Positions 45,238-54,440 are shown, counted from the stretch's first letter. The stretch: 64,000 bases of DNA from Streptomyces sp. PKU-EA00015 (GCF_013387495.1 NZ_JABZEE010000002.1:248001-312000), one strand, 5' to 3'. The notes: generated by a model not told the origin, from the sequence alone. Program-made: numbers and translations.

Positions 45238-47472
45238 CTACTTTGGCCGGTTGAGGAATACGTCCTCCCAGCTCGCGTACTTGGCCAGCACGTCAGCCCA
45301 GGTCGCGTTCTCGGTGAGCACGTCCTGCCAGGTGCGGCCCGCTGATCCGGCGACACCGACCGTGACCGGCATGTCGGTCTGCCGCAGCGGCAGCGTCCAC
45401 TCCCGCCACTGCTCGGGCGCATAGTCGGTGATCCGCCCCTCGGTGATCTGGCCGACGGTGACATACATGTCGGAGACGCCCATCCCGGGCGCGGCCTGCC
45501 ACAGCAGCACGTTGCCGGAGTCGAGGAGCCAGTGCAGCGCGGCCCGCTCGGCGTCGGTACGGGTCCAGATGACAAGGTCGCCCTCGAGGCCGCCCCGCAC
45601 ATCCGAATGCGTCACCGAGTTGCGGCGACCGCGGACCCGGTACTCGGCCTGCCCGATCTGCCGCTGCCACGACGGCGCAGACTTCACCAGCACGACCGTG
45701 TTCCGCTGCGGGTTGCCCGGATCCTTCAACCACGCCACGTTGGCGTCCTCGTGCGGGATCGTGACCGTGTCCGTGGTGCGAGTCGCCGTGACCACACCGC
45801 TCGAGTTGCGAGACTCGGACAGGTAGTAGAAAGCCGTCTCCAGCGGCGCCTCGTAGTCCTCGAGCACGACCACGGTGTCCGTGATGTCGACCCGGTCGAC
45901 CAGGCCGTCCGGCCCGCGGACCAAAGTCCGCGACCCGTCCACCAGAACCCGCCACACCGTGAGCGAATCCGCCGAAGGCAGCTCCCGCAGCGTCACCGTC
46001 GTCGACGCCGACTCGGCATGCACCACCACCTCGTCCAGCGGCAGCGTCTCCCACAAAGCCACCCGGTCCATGCGCAGCACCGACGACGCCGACGTAGCCG
46101 TCAGCGTGTACTCGATCGCCGCCTGCGTCGCCCCCGCCGGCGGCGTGTGCGCCGCGTTCAGCAGCCACCAGTTCGGCGTCGGCACTGCCGCTGCAGCAGT
46201 CGCCGTCAGCCCGAGATCCGTGTTCGCTGCGTCGTACCAGCGGATGCCGCGAGTCAGCGTCCAGCCCCCGGAGACGACTTTCATGCCCGCCTCGACCGTC
46301 CAGTCCCGGCCCGGAGTCAGCGACCCAAGCGGGTACCTACCGGACCGGATCACCGACGTCGTAGCCGTCGATGACGAGATGTTCAGGCAGTAGTAGTCGT
46401 AGAGGCTGTCCGTGCCCCACGGATTGAGCCTCGCGATGGTGGCCGCACCCGACACCACAGTCCACGAGCCGACACCCTGCTCGAAGTTGGCGTCCTTGTA
46501 CGGGACGACCGTGCCCTCACGCAGCTCAGGCGCCACGGTGACGTGAGCCAATTCCATGCGCATGACCTGGCCGGCGAGCGCGCCCGTCAGCCCGAACGCC
46601 AAACTGGCGTAGGCCGCGTTGGCGGGGGCGAAGTCGCTTGCACGCTGCGAGTACCAGCCGGTGCCCGGCGCGGCCAGCTCTGAGCGGGTCGCCTGGATCT
46701 GCGCCTCAGACGCGTCGTAGAACCGGAGCTCGACCCATGCGACGGACGACGCCGTGGGCGGGTTGAGATAGCACGCGCCCAGGTACTCCTCGCCCGGCGT
46801 GGCCGGGGCCAGTTCGGTGCAGCGGAAGTGCGCATCGCCGTTCGCCGTGACGGTCATTGCGGCGGTGTGCCCGCCAGCCGCGTAGAAGGTGGGCGACCAG
46901 GTCAGGGGCGGCACCGTGCGGGCGATCGTGCAGTTCGCGCCCGCGACGTGGGGCCAGTTGGAGGCCCGGTCGTGGGACTCCGCATCGAACGTCAGCAAGT
47001 TCCCGAGCGAGTGGATCGGCAGCCCGAAGTAGATGTTGTCGAAGAACTGGTTGACGTTCGCGGCGGCCGTTGTGGCGGAGAAGACGACCTGGGCGTAGGC
47101 CGCCCCCTCCGGCGCCACCTCGGCCACCGCGATCCGATGCCACGCCGACGACGCCGTGGCTGTCGTCATCGACCACGTGATACTCATCTCCGCCGACCAC
47201 ACGTTCAGCCAGCGGATCCCGATCCGCTCGGGAACCGTCGCCCCCGACGCGTCCGCGAAAGCTTCGTACTCCTGCCCCGCCGTGACCGCATACGACGAGA
47301 CCGTCCGCGCCTGCCACTCTCCGGCCGAGAAGGATTTCACCAGCAGGCAGCCGTCCGTGGCCGACCCGCCTACACCCCGCGACAGGGTGCAGTTGAACTT
47401 CGGCGTCCAGCCCGACGTGTTCGGGTCGATCGTCGACGTGGTCTCCGACAGGAAGTTCCCGGGGATCGGCAT
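45238..47472 (-). CDS. large minor tail protein with three carbohydrate-binding-like modules
   Basis: A 744-aa protein from ATG 47472, 3 bp after the tape measure stop. Residues 1-460 hold three similar beta-sandwich modules. Each opens with a motif of the type F-(D/E)-x-x-(S/V)-x-x-W and later has a G-x-E-Y or W-x-V block followed by R-W-Y/L-N/D (GIRWLNVW, ELRFYDAS, GIRWYDAA). These resemble CBM4/9-type carbohydrate-binding domains. The C-terminal 250 residues (VVVHAESASTTVTLREL, then DLVIWTRTDAERAALHWLLD) look like a distal tail domain. It probably contacts the host cell wall. Confidence 0.8.
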   Translation of the reverse strand: MPIPGNFLSETTSTIDPNTSGWTPKFNCTLSRGVGGSATDGCLLVKSFSAGEWQARTVSSYAVTAGQEYEAFADASGATVPERIGIRWLNVWSAEMSITWSMTTATASSAWHRIAVAEVAPEGAAYAQVVFSATTAAANVNQFFDNIYFGLPIHSLGNLLTFDAESHDRASNWPHVAGANCTIARTVPPLTWSPTFYAAGGHTAAMTVTANGDAHFRCTELAPATPGEEYLGACYLNPPTASSVAWVELRFYDASEAQIQATRSELAAPGTGWYSQRASDFAPANAAYASLAFGLTGALAGQVMRMELAHVTVAPELREGTVVPYKDANFEQGVGSWTVVSGAATIARLNPWGTDSLYDYYCLNISSSTATTSVIRSGRYPLGSLTPGRDWTVEAGMKVVSGGWTLTRGIRWYDAANTDLGLTATAAAAVPTPNWWLLNAAHTPPAGATQAAIEYTLTATSASSVLRMDRVALWETLPLDEVVVHAESASTTVTLRELPSADSLTVWRVLVDGSRTLVRGPDGLVDRVDITDTVVVLEDYEAPLETAFYYLSESRNSSGVVTATRTTDTVTIPHEDANVAWLKDPGNPQRNTVVLVKSAPSWQRQIGQAEYRVRGRRNSVTHSDVRGGLEGDLVIWTRTDAERAALHWLLDSGNVLLWQAAPGMGVSDMYVTVGQITEGRITDYAPEQWREWTLPLRQTDMPVTVGVAGSAGRTWQDVLTENATWADVLAKYASWEDVFLNRPK

Positions 47473-47475
47473 CCG

Positions 47476-50400
47476 TCACCCCTTCCTGCCGGCGCGGAGA
47501 GTGGAGATGAGGGCCTGGTCGCGCTGGACCAGAACGCCCTGAAACTTGCCCATGAGCTCCCCAGAGTCGAGGACGAGGGTGCCTTCGACGACCGTGTCAC
47601 CGGCAGGTGAGGCGGCCATACTCGTCAGCGCCTTGGCCTGCGCGGACGTGAAGACCGGCTCGGGCCGTCCGGTGCCGTTGTAGGCGAGGTTCATTCCGGG
47701 CTGGAGATAGCCGCCGCTGTCGTACTTGAACCCGTAGACGTCGGTGAACAGCGGGTCGTGATACGACCTGGCGCGGCTTCCGACCAGCACCCCGTCGCCG
47801 CCGCGGGACTCGACGTTGGTCCCGTTGATGGTGCCGGCCGTGTGGCCGACACCAGCGTTCGTGATGCCGATCATGAACGGGGACCGGTGATTGAGCACCC
47901 AGCCACCTGGGGCCGTGCGGCCAGAGAACGCTCCGGTGGCCCACCGGCGGTGCGGCTTCTGCCCGCGGATGACGGACTCGATCGCCGACAGAAAGCCGCT
48001 GCAGTCCCATGACGGGTTGCCGTTGCCGCCCCACTGGTACGGCAGGCCGTGCTGGGTGCGCGCCCAGGACAGGCCGGACTTGTAGCCCTTCCCGCCGATC
48101 CCGGCCGCCTTCAGCTTCTTATCGGCCTCGCCGGAGTAGCCGAAGATGGTCTTCAGCATCCTCTTCGGAACGCCGCTGATCATGTCCCGGTACAGCGACG
48201 CCGAACCCGAGATCTTGTCGATGAGCGGCTTGACGACCTTGTTCATGCCGGCGATCGCGGAGGCCTGCAGCCCGTCCTTCAGCCACGACACCCCGGACTT
48301 CGCCAGGTCCCATCCTGCGGATGCCTTGTCGCCGACCCAGTCGAAGATGCCGCCCTTCGCGAAGCCCTGGAACGGGGTCAGCGACTTGCCCTGCATCGCG
48401 GCCCGGTTGACGGCGAACAGACGGGCCCGCTCATACGGGTCACGCATCGCCTCGGACACGTACACGCCTTCGCCGCGGCGCATCGGAACGAGCTGGTCAT
48501 CGCCCTGCCGCCACGACGACGTGCCGGGCAGAACACCACCTCGGGCGAACCCCTTCGGGAACGTGATCGGCTTCAGCTCGTTGGCACCGAAAGCGGTCGC
48601 GATCTTATTCCAGGTGGGGACAATGCCTTTGTTGTAGACGGTCTCCATGATGAACTTCACGGGCTTCTTCGCAATGTCCTGGATCTTGTCCCAGGCGGTG
48701 CGAATGAAGTTCTTCGCGGTCTCGAAGGACTTGCCGACCGCGTCGATGCCTCGCTTGATGTTGTCCCAGGCCGGCTTCAGTGCCTTCTCCCACAGCCACT
48801 TGCCCTTGTCACCGATCCACCCGAGGATCGGCTGCGCGTAGTCCTTCCACAGCTTGCTGATCGCCCTACCGACGATATCCATGGCGAGCTGGATGTTGTC
48901 CCACGCCGGCTTGATGGCCTTGTTCCACAGCCAGGACGCCTTATCGCCGATCCAGCCCAGGACGGGGCGGAAGATGTTCTCCCACAGCCACAGGGCGACG
49001 GCGCCGACGAGCTTGATGGCCTGCCAGATGCCGTTGAAGACGGGCTTCAGGACGTTGTTCCACACCCACAGGGAAGCCGTCTTGATCGCGGACCAGACGG
49101 CGTCGACGATGTCGCGGAACCAACCCCAGTTCTTGTACGCGTAGATGACCGCTGCCACCAGGGCGACGATCGCGATGATGATCAGCGTGATCGGGTTGGC
49201 GTTCATCACCAAGTTGAAGGCGATCATCGCGAGAGTCCACAGCTTCGTCGCCACCCAGACCCCGTAGATCAGCTGGATCAGCCACGGAAGATGCTCCGCA
49301 ATGGAGCCGATCACCTTGGCGACGGCCCCCAGCGCGAGGTAGACGACAGTGGCGGCAGGGGCGAGCGCCTTAGCCACCTGCAGCACAGCGCCGATGATGT
49401 CCCCCAGCGCGCGAGCCACCACCGGGCCCATCTCTGCCGAGTAGGAGAGGAACTTCTCGAACTGCGGCGAGCCCTTCAGGTTGGTTGCCCAGTTCGCGAA
49501 CCGGCCCGTGATCCGCTGCATGATTCCCGAGATCGTGGTCATGTGCGGGAGAAAGGCCTGGACGACTCCCGCCATCCCCTTGAAGATCCGGCCGAAGCTG
49601 ATGCCGAGCCCCTCGATCGCAGGGCCGACAGAGCCGGCCAGGTCCTTCTTGAACTGCTTCCACCACGGCGACTTGAAGCCGCGGGAGATGCGGTCCTGAA
49701 GGTTGCCGATCGCCTTGGCCGCAGCGAGTACGAACGGGGTCAGGCCCGGAAGGCTGTTCTTGATGCCGTTCAGCGCCCGAGTGAAAATCGGCATCACGGC
49801 AGGCTGCAGGCTGCGCGACCAGGCGCCGAAAGCAGTCCGGAGCGACGTGAACGCGTTGAACGTTTGTCGGGCGGCCGGCGTCATCTTCGCCAGCGCGGCC
49901 TCGTACTTCGCCTGCGCGATGGCAGCCTGATCCACGCCCCCGGCCGCGGACAGCGACGCGGAGGCGATCTGACGCTGGGCATTGGCCACGGCGTCCGCCG
50001 CGGACTGCTGGGCAACAGCCACATTCGCCGTCGCCTCGCTGACCCGCTCCTGAGCCTGGGCAACCTGTCGGGCCGTCTCCACCTGCGTTCGGGCAGCCTC
50101 GGCCTGCGCGTCCCGCACCGCTCGGGTGCGGTCCTCGACCTGCTGCTGCGCCTGCGCCACACGTTCCTGCGCGGCACGCACGGTGTCGGAGCCGTCGACG
50201 CCGGCCTTGTTGGCGTCGGCAGTCTCCTGCTTGAGCCGCTTCGTCTCGGTCGTCTGCTCCTTCAGACGCTGTACGGCCTGGTCGTAGGCAAGCTGGGCTC
50301 GCTCAACGTCCAGGGCCGAAGCCTTGCTGCCCGCCTTGCGGACCCGGTTCAGCTCGGCCTGCGCCTCGCGTACACCGAGCTGGGCGTCACGCTGCGACAG

Positions 50401-51528
50401 CTCAGCTCCGGCGAGCTGCGCATTGAGGTCTTCGAGCTCACGCGCCGCCTCCCGACGGGCGTCAGTGAGATCCTCCTGCGCACGCTTGGCGTCCTGCTGG
50501 GACCGGGCCAGGTTGCGCTCTGCGTCCTCGATGGCGCGCGCGGCCTGAGCGTTGCGCTGCGCGGCCTGCATGACTGCGTCGGCCACAGCGGTCTTCGCCT
50601 GCCGTACCTGCTGCTGGGCCTGCGCGATCTGTCGGGCGCCGTTACGCTCGGCGGCGGCAAGGGCTTGCTGGGCACCGGCCATCTGCAGCGCCCGAGACGC
50701 GCCCTGCGATGCGGCCTGCGCGCCGCGGAGCGTCGACGTCGTGGCCGCCTCCTGTGCCTGCTTCTGTGCCTGCAGGGCACCGGCGATGCCGACGAAGGCC
50801 GGTGCAGCCACGGCGGCCAGGGCGCCGACCCCGACGCTGGCGGCGATTGCCGCAGATCCGATGGCGCCGATACCGGCGACCAGAACGGGAACGGCTGGAA
50901 TGATCGCGAGACCGGCGATTGCCGCCGTGAGGTGCAGGACGGCACCGATCGCACCAGACGTGTCCACGTCGATCCGGGCCCGCTTGCCGTCCACAGCGTC
51001 GATCTGTGCCCGCACCGCCACCAGCTCGGCTCGGGCCGCCGCAGTGTCCGCCCGCACCTGCACGTTCGGGTGCGAAGCGCCCAGCCGGGTCAGCTCCGCC
51101 TCAAGCGCCCTGATCTCGGTCTTGGCCGCCGCGGCGTCGATGTCGATGCCGATCCGCTTGTTGGCCAGCGTCTCCATACGGACACGCAGCGCCTGCAGAT
51201 CGGAGTCCGCCTCGGACGTGTCGGCACCGATCTGAAGCTGCGGCAGCGACCGGAACGCGGCCTGAAGCCGGGTACGGAGGGCGCGGGAGAACGCGCCCGC
51301 CGTCTCGTCCCCCTGCCGGGTTGCAGACGGGCGGGCCGCCCGGGCGCCGGCGTTGATGCCGTCCCGGATCGCCGGAGTGATCCGGGCCTGAAGCCGGCGG
51401 GCGATGACCCGCCCCATGTCGTCGCCGACCTGCGTGGCGGCAGGCACCAGCCCCTGCTGCAGTTGCGCGTAGATGCCCCGGGTGTTCGGGACGACATCGA
51501 CCTCGACAGACCCCACCTGGATCGCCAC
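47476..51528 (-). CDS. tape measure protein with a C-terminal NlpC/P60-like domain
   Basis: A 1350-aa protein from GTG 51528 (GGAGGGCCTTCC upstream). Long Ala/Gln/Arg-rich coiled coil fills residues 290-560. A hydrophobic part (about 790-830) is followed by repeated units built on W-x-W-N/E-K-x-x-K-P-x-W-D-N-I. The C-terminal 200 residues contain SWDCSGFLSAIESVIRG with a Cys and GHTAGTINGTNVESRGG with a His, like a P60-type peptidase, and end in the LNLAYNGTGRPEPVFT-like stretch common in Streptomyces phages. At about 1.5 angstrom per residue the tail should be near 200 nm. The peptidase probably helps DNA entry through peptidoglycan. Confidence 0.93.
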   Translation of the reverse strand: MAIQVGSVEVDVVPNTRGIYAQLQQGLVPAATQVGDDMGRVIARRLQARITPAIRDGINAGARAARPSATRQGDETAGAFSRALRTRLQAAFRSLPQLQIGADTSEADSDLQALRVRMETLANKRIGIDIDAAAAKTEIRALEAELTRLGASHPNVQVRADTAAARAELVAVRAQIDAVDGKRARIDVDTSGAIGAVLHLTAAIAGLAIIPAVPVLVAGIGAIGSAAIAASVGVGALAAVAAPAFVGIAGALQAQKQAQEAATTSTLRGAQAASQGASRALQMAGAQQALAAAERNGARQIAQAQQQVRQAKTAVADAVMQAAQRNAQAARAIEDAERNLARSQQDAKRAQEDLTDARREAARELEDLNAQLAGAELSQRDAQLGVREAQAELNRVRKAGSKASALDVERAQLAYDQAVQRLKEQTTETKRLKQETADANKAGVDGSDTVRAAQERVAQAQQQVEDRTRAVRDAQAEAARTQVETARQVAQAQERVSEATANVAVAQQSAADAVANAQRQIASASLSAAGGVDQAAIAQAKYEAALAKMTPAARQTFNAFTSLRTAFGAWSRSLQPAVMPIFTRALNGIKNSLPGLTPFVLAAAKAIGNLQDRISRGFKSPWWKQFKKDLAGSVGPAIEGLGISFGRIFKGMAGVVQAFLPHMTTISGIMQRITGRFANWATNLKGSPQFEKFLSYSAEMGPVVARALGDIIGAVLQVAKALAPAATVVYLALGAVAKVIGSIAEHLPWLIQLIYGVWVATKLWTLAMIAFNLVMNANPITLIIIAIVALVAAVIYAYKNWGWFRDIVDAVWSAIKTASLWVWNNVLKPVFNGIWQAIKLVGAVALWLWENIFRPVLGWIGDKASWLWNKAIKPAWDNIQLAMDIVGRAISKLWKDYAQPILGWIGDKGKWLWEKALKPAWDNIKRGIDAVGKSFETAKNFIRTAWDKIQDIAKKPVKFIMETVYNKGIVPTWNKIATAFGANELKPITFPKGFARGGVLPGTSSWRQGDDQLVPMRRGEGVYVSEAMRDPYERARLFAVNRAAMQGKSLTPFQGFAKGGIFDWVGDKASAGWDLAKSGVSWLKDGLQASAIAGMNKVVKPLIDKISGSASLYRDMISGVPKRMLKTIFGYSGEADKKLKAAGIGGKGYKSGLSWARTQHGLPYQWGGNGNPSWDCSGFLSAIESVIRGQKPHRRWATGAFSGRTAPGGWVLNHRSPFMIGITNAGVGHTAGTINGTNVESRGGDGVLVGSRARSYHDPLFTDVYGFKYDSGGYLQPGMNLAYNGTGRPEPVFTSAQAKALTSMAASPAGDTVVEGTLVLDSGELMGKFQGVLVQRDQALISTLRAGRKG

Positions 51529-51549
51529 GGAAGGCCCTCCTTCCGCGCG

Positions 51550-52289
51550 TCAGGCCGCGCCTCCATTGATCATCTTGAACAGGGTGCTGGCCGCCTGATC
51601 GGACATCGGCTCGCGCTGCTGCTTCGGCGCGACACCGGGACGCCGCATCGGCTCAGGCCGGCGCGGCTTACGTCCCTTACCGTCGGAGTTCGCGACGACG
51701 AGGATGTACTCGAGCTGGTGCAGCGAGTCGGTGATCCCGGCCAGCAGCTGCTCCGTCATGGACCAGCGGCCCTCTTCGGGCTTCCCGTTGCGGGCCTGCC
51801 GCTCGTACTCCTCGGGCGACATGGCGTTCCGCAGGGCGGTCATCGTGGACGACTCTGGCGGCAGGTTCTGAATGAGGACCCGCAGCTGCCGCCACGTCAT
51901 CTGCCCGCGGTGCACGTCGAGGAGGTCGCGCTGGTAGTAGCGCCAAAGGTCGGCTTCTACCGCCTCCGCGTGCTCCTCGACGACGCCTTGGGTCCACTGG
52001 ACTTTCCCACTGTCTCGCCGGACGCCTCGCTGGCTGTCTCGATGAAGGTGTTGATCTCATCGTTGGTGGGGTCGAGGTCGAGGTAGAGGTCGTAGGAGTC
52101 GGGGCTGAGGACGTCCTCGAGGAAGGCGTCCATGTCACCTGTGCGGAGCTTCCGCATGGTCGACTGCCGCCAGGCGCCGGCCGGTACGGATTCGACGTCC
52201 TTGCCGGCGAGCTGGACGGTCACGTAGTGGCCAGTGGCTTCGATCTCCTGCGCCTCGGCAGGGGTCACATCTTCGGTCTTCGCGGTCAT
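51550..52289 (-). CDS. tail assembly chaperone, frameshifted long form (GT-type)
   Basis: A product of about 246 aa made by reading frame 0 from ATG 52289 to Lys96, slipping -1 at GGGAAAG (52002-52008) and continuing VQWTQGVVEEHAEAVEADLW to the stop at 51550. The downstream frame has no good independent start near its beginning, yet it codes for a conserved-looking sequence (LRVLIQNLPPES, NAMSPEEYERQARNGK). The same slip heptamer serves the lambda G/GT pair. The long form binds the tape measure protein and recruits the tail tube protein during assembly. Confidence 0.85.
51957..52289 (-). CDS. tail assembly chaperone, short form (G-type)
   Basis: A 110-aa protein from ATG 52289 to the frame-0 stop at 51957. 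It is acidic and helical (MTAKTEDVTPAEAQEIEATG, DMDAFLEDVLSPDSYDLYLD). The last 14 residues past the slip site are Ser/Arg-rich and look incidental. It lies between the major tail protein and tape measure genes, the invariant place of these chaperones. Confidence 0.88.
   Translation of the reverse strand: MTAKTEDVTPAEAQEIEATGHYVTVQLAGKDVESVPAGAWRQSTMRKLRTGDMDAFLEDVLSPDSYDLYLDLDPTNDEINTFIETASEASGETVGKSSGPKASSRSTRRR
52002..52008 (-). promoter_or_regulatory. -1 ribosomal frameshift site GGGAAAG
   Basis: The minus strand reads G GGA AAG in the zero frame, a canonical X XXY YYZ heptamer identical to that of lambda G/GT. Shifting here joins the G-type frame to the conserved downstream frame. The zero frame stops 45 bases later. 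Confidence 0.88.
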
Positions 52290-52380
52290 GGCGCGGGCCT
52301 CCAGTGTTCATGGCGCGGGCGGAAGGGATAAGGATGGGCGGGCCGGGCCCGCGCCAGCAGAAGTGGCCCGCCCATCCAGC

Positions 52381-52968
52381 TCAGGACATCGGATCCGTCG
52401 GCGTGACCGGGATCTTGTCGACGTGGTAGACGGTGTTGCCGGCGTCGTCCGGGTAGGTCGTGATCGTCCACTCGAAGCCGGACATCTCGTCCTGCTTGTA
52501 CGTGACGTCGGAGCGCTCGTTGATCTCGCCTTCCGGCACGTAGAAGCCGCGGTAGTTGTCACCGTCGATGACAAGGAACCAGAACGCGCGGCGGTCCGGG
52601 GTCGGGCTGGCGGTCTCCGCGAACTTGGTGATCCCCTGGCCGTCGGGTTCGAACTCGGTCGAGTCGAGCCGGTAGTGCAGGGACATCACCGACCGACGGG
52701 AGGTTTCCCACACGGTCAGCCCGAAGGTCCGCACGCTCTGGGTGATCTGCGTGCGGAACGGGCTGGTGAGGCCCCACGGGGTGAACTGCTGGGACTCCTC
52801 GTCCCAGCCGTTGACCAGACCGTCGTCCGAGATCGCACCGAGTGCGGACCAAGGAGACGGGGGCTGGGTGAGCGGCGAATCAGGGGCCGCGGTGCCCGTG
52901 GGGGCGACCCAGCCGCCGCCATTGGCGCCGACCATCGTCAGGTCCGCGGCGCGGGTGATCAGAACCAT
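52381..52968 (-). CDS. major tail tube protein
   Basis: A 195-aa protein from ATG 52968 (GGAGAACATC upstream); 11 further in-frame residues upstream are not used. It is beta-rich with blocks QITQSVRTFGLTVWETSRRS, RRAFWFLVIDGDNYRGFYVP and SGFEWTITTYPDDAGNTVYH. Size and position before the chaperone genes identify it as the tail tube subunit of a non-contractile siphovirus. No sheath gene is present. Confidence 0.85.
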   Translation of the reverse strand: MVLITRAADLTMVGANGGGWVAPTGTAAPDSPLTQPPSPWSALGAISDDGLVNGWDEESQQFTPWGLTSPFRTQITQSVRTFGLTVWETSRRSVMSLHYRLDSTEFEPDGQGITKFAETASPTPDRRAFWFLVIDGDNYRGFYVPEGEINERSDVTYKQDEMSGFEWTITTYPDDAGNTVYHVDKIPVTPTDPMS

Positions 52969-53038
52969 GATGTTCTCCAGACATGGGTGAAGCCCGCGCA
53001 CGGGCGGGACAGCAGGGCTTGGCGCGGGCCCCGGCCGG

Positions 53039-53422
53039 TCAGTCGACCGGGTGACAGAAGATCTCGTAGGTCGCCCCGACCCGGCGCAGGGCCGTGTTCT
53101 CGTAAGGGCGGACGGCGGGCAGCGAGATGGTGCCGGTTCTGCCGAAGACCGCGGTCGCGGTCGTCGAACCGCGGAGCTGGTGCAGGATCATCGTCTTGAT
53201 CTGCCCGGCCAGGGCGATGGCGTCGCCGCGCGTGGCGGCATAGACGTTGATATCGACCAGCGGCCGGTCCAGCCGGAAGCCGTCATCGTCACCACCGACA
53301 CCCTCGACCTGCACCGTCGGCAACTCGCTGGCCAGGTTGTTGTCGGTCTCGTCACGGACGACGACACCGGCGCCGAGGCGCTGCTGCAGCCATCCGATCA
53401 GCTCGAGTTCGATGTCGACCAT
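53039..53422 (-). CDS. tail terminator / head-tail joining protein
   Basis: A 127-aa protein from ATG 53422, overlapping the stop of the upstream gene by one base. The alpha/beta pattern (IELELIGWLQQRLGAGVVVR, then LVDINVYAATRGDAIALAGQ, ending GATYEIFCHPVD) fits tail-terminator (gpU or minor tail Z-like) proteins that cap the tail tube. It lies between the HK97-gp10-like gene and the major tail gene. Confidence 0.75.
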   Translation of the reverse strand: MVDIELELIGWLQQRLGAGVVVRDETDNNLASELPTVQVEGVGGDDDGFRLDRPLVDINVYAATRGDAIALAGQIKTMILHQLRGSTTATAVFGRTGTISLPAVRPYENTALRRVGATYEIFCHPVD

Positions 53423-53733
53423 CAGCGGCCACCAGCCTGAGCAGCCCGGAGCAGAACGTGGTGAGCGGTGACGCGCTCGGTTCCGTACTCCACATGTGCG
53501 CCGTGCGGCGCCCGGTTGCCGACGATCGCGACCGCACGGTCCCGGCGACGCCCGCCCCGTGGCACCGGTTGCACGAAGAACGAGGACTTGTAGGTGCCGC
53601 TGTCGACGGGCGCGATCCCCTCCGCCACACCCTTGATGACCTCAGCCCTGCGCACCATCTCCGACAGGACCATCGGCGACCGCAGCAGCTGCCCGACACC
53701 CCTCTTGGACATCTTGAACCGTGCGGGCATCAT
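53422..53733 (-). CDS. HK97 gp10-like head-tail connector
   Basis: A 103-aa protein starting at ATG 53733 or 53730, with AGAGG upstream. It shows the gp10 pattern: an N-terminal helix (VRRAEVIKGVAEGIAPVDSG) followed by TYKSSFFVQP strands and the ending PHGAHVEYGTERVTAHHVLL. It is separated from the upstream connector gene by the oppositely oriented DUF4429-like gene. Confidence 0.8.
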   Translation of the reverse strand: MMPARFKMSKRGVGQLLRSPMVLSEMVRRAEVIKGVAEGIAPVDSGTYKSSFFVQPVPRGGRRRDRAVAIVGNRAPHGAHVEYGTERVTAHHVLLRAAQAGGR

Positions 53734-53760
53734 GACCACCTCTACTCACTTGGGGGCGGC

Positions 53761-54081
53761 ATGGACGTCAAGGGCGTACAGGGATCCATCCACTTCGACG
53801 GCGAATGGATCACCATCACGAAGAAGCAAGTCGGCGCCCAGCAGCGCGACTTCCGCATCCGCGCCGCGGACATCACTGGTACCCGGCTCAAGCCGGCCAG
53901 CCGCCTCTTCCACGGCTACGTGCAGGTCGTCCTCCCGGGCAGCGCACCCGCCGAAGAGGAGAAGAGCCTCCTCGCAGGTGGACGTCCGCACCAGGACGAC
54001 CCACACAGCCTGTCCATCCCGCATCGCAGCAACGACGCGGCCGCGAAGCTGCTGGCGGCGATCGAGCAAGCTCGCGGCTAG
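53761..54081 (+). CDS. DUF4429-like protein on the opposite strand (moron-like)
   Basis: A 106-aa protein from ATG 53761. MDVKGVQGSIHFDGEWITIT, DFRIRAADITGTRLKPASRL and FHGYVQVVLPG match a single DUF4429/PH-like repeat of actinobacteria; the function is unknown. It is the only rightward gene inside the leftward late operon, in a 344-bp gap between two connector genes, and its stop overlaps that of the neighbour. This is typical of a moron, a gene inserted with its own promoter and often expressed in the lysogen. Confidence 0.7.
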   Translation: MDVKGVQGSIHFDGEWITITKKQVGAQQRDFRIRAADITGTRLKPASRLFHGYVQVVLPGSAPAEEEKSLLAGGRPHQDDPHSLSIPHRSNDAAAKLLAAIEQARG

Positions 54082-54440
54082 CCGGTCACCCGGTCTGCCG
54101 CGAACTGCACCGGGCCCTCCAGCCCGGTGAACGGATTCTGTCCCCAGTCGCCGGGCTCGCCGGTGATCTCGCATCGGACACCGCGTATCAGCGCGCCATC
54201 CGTGGTGCGCACGTCGCTGCCGGCGGGCGCGTACACCGTCCAGCCGACGATGACCGTGTCCCGGGCCTGCTGCTGGTCCCCGCCGACCGAGGGCGTTTCC
54301 GCCCTGGGCGTCACCACACACCCTTTCAGGTCGAACGACTCGTCCGGGCCGGGCAGCGGCTGCCCGCGCGGATCTCGGCCCGGCGAGGTGCCAGTTCGCA
54401 GGATGCGCACCGTCTCCCCAAAGGGGTACGGGGCGGGCAT
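54078..54440 (-). CDS. head-tail joining (head closure) protein
   Basis: A 120-aa protein from ATG 54440, which overlaps the upstream stop as TGATG. It is mostly beta: YPFGETVRILRTGTSPGRD, DTVIVGWTVYAPAGSDVRTT, VRCEITGEPGDWGQNPFTGL. Such small SH3-like proteins act as stoppers in siphoviruses. The family is not certain, but position and size support the role. Confidence 0.7.
   Translation of the reverse strand: MPAPYPFGETVRILRTGTSPGRDPRGQPLPGPDESFDLKGCVVTPRAETPSVGGDQQQARDTVIVGWTVYAPAGSDVRTTDGALIRGVRCEITGEPGDWGQNPFTGLEGPVQFAADRVTG

Noticed and set aside
48049..52086. 1345-codon plus-strand frame opposite the tape measure gene
   Set aside because: It mirrors the tape measure reading frame. 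The translation is Leu/Arg/Gly-rich low-complexity sequence.
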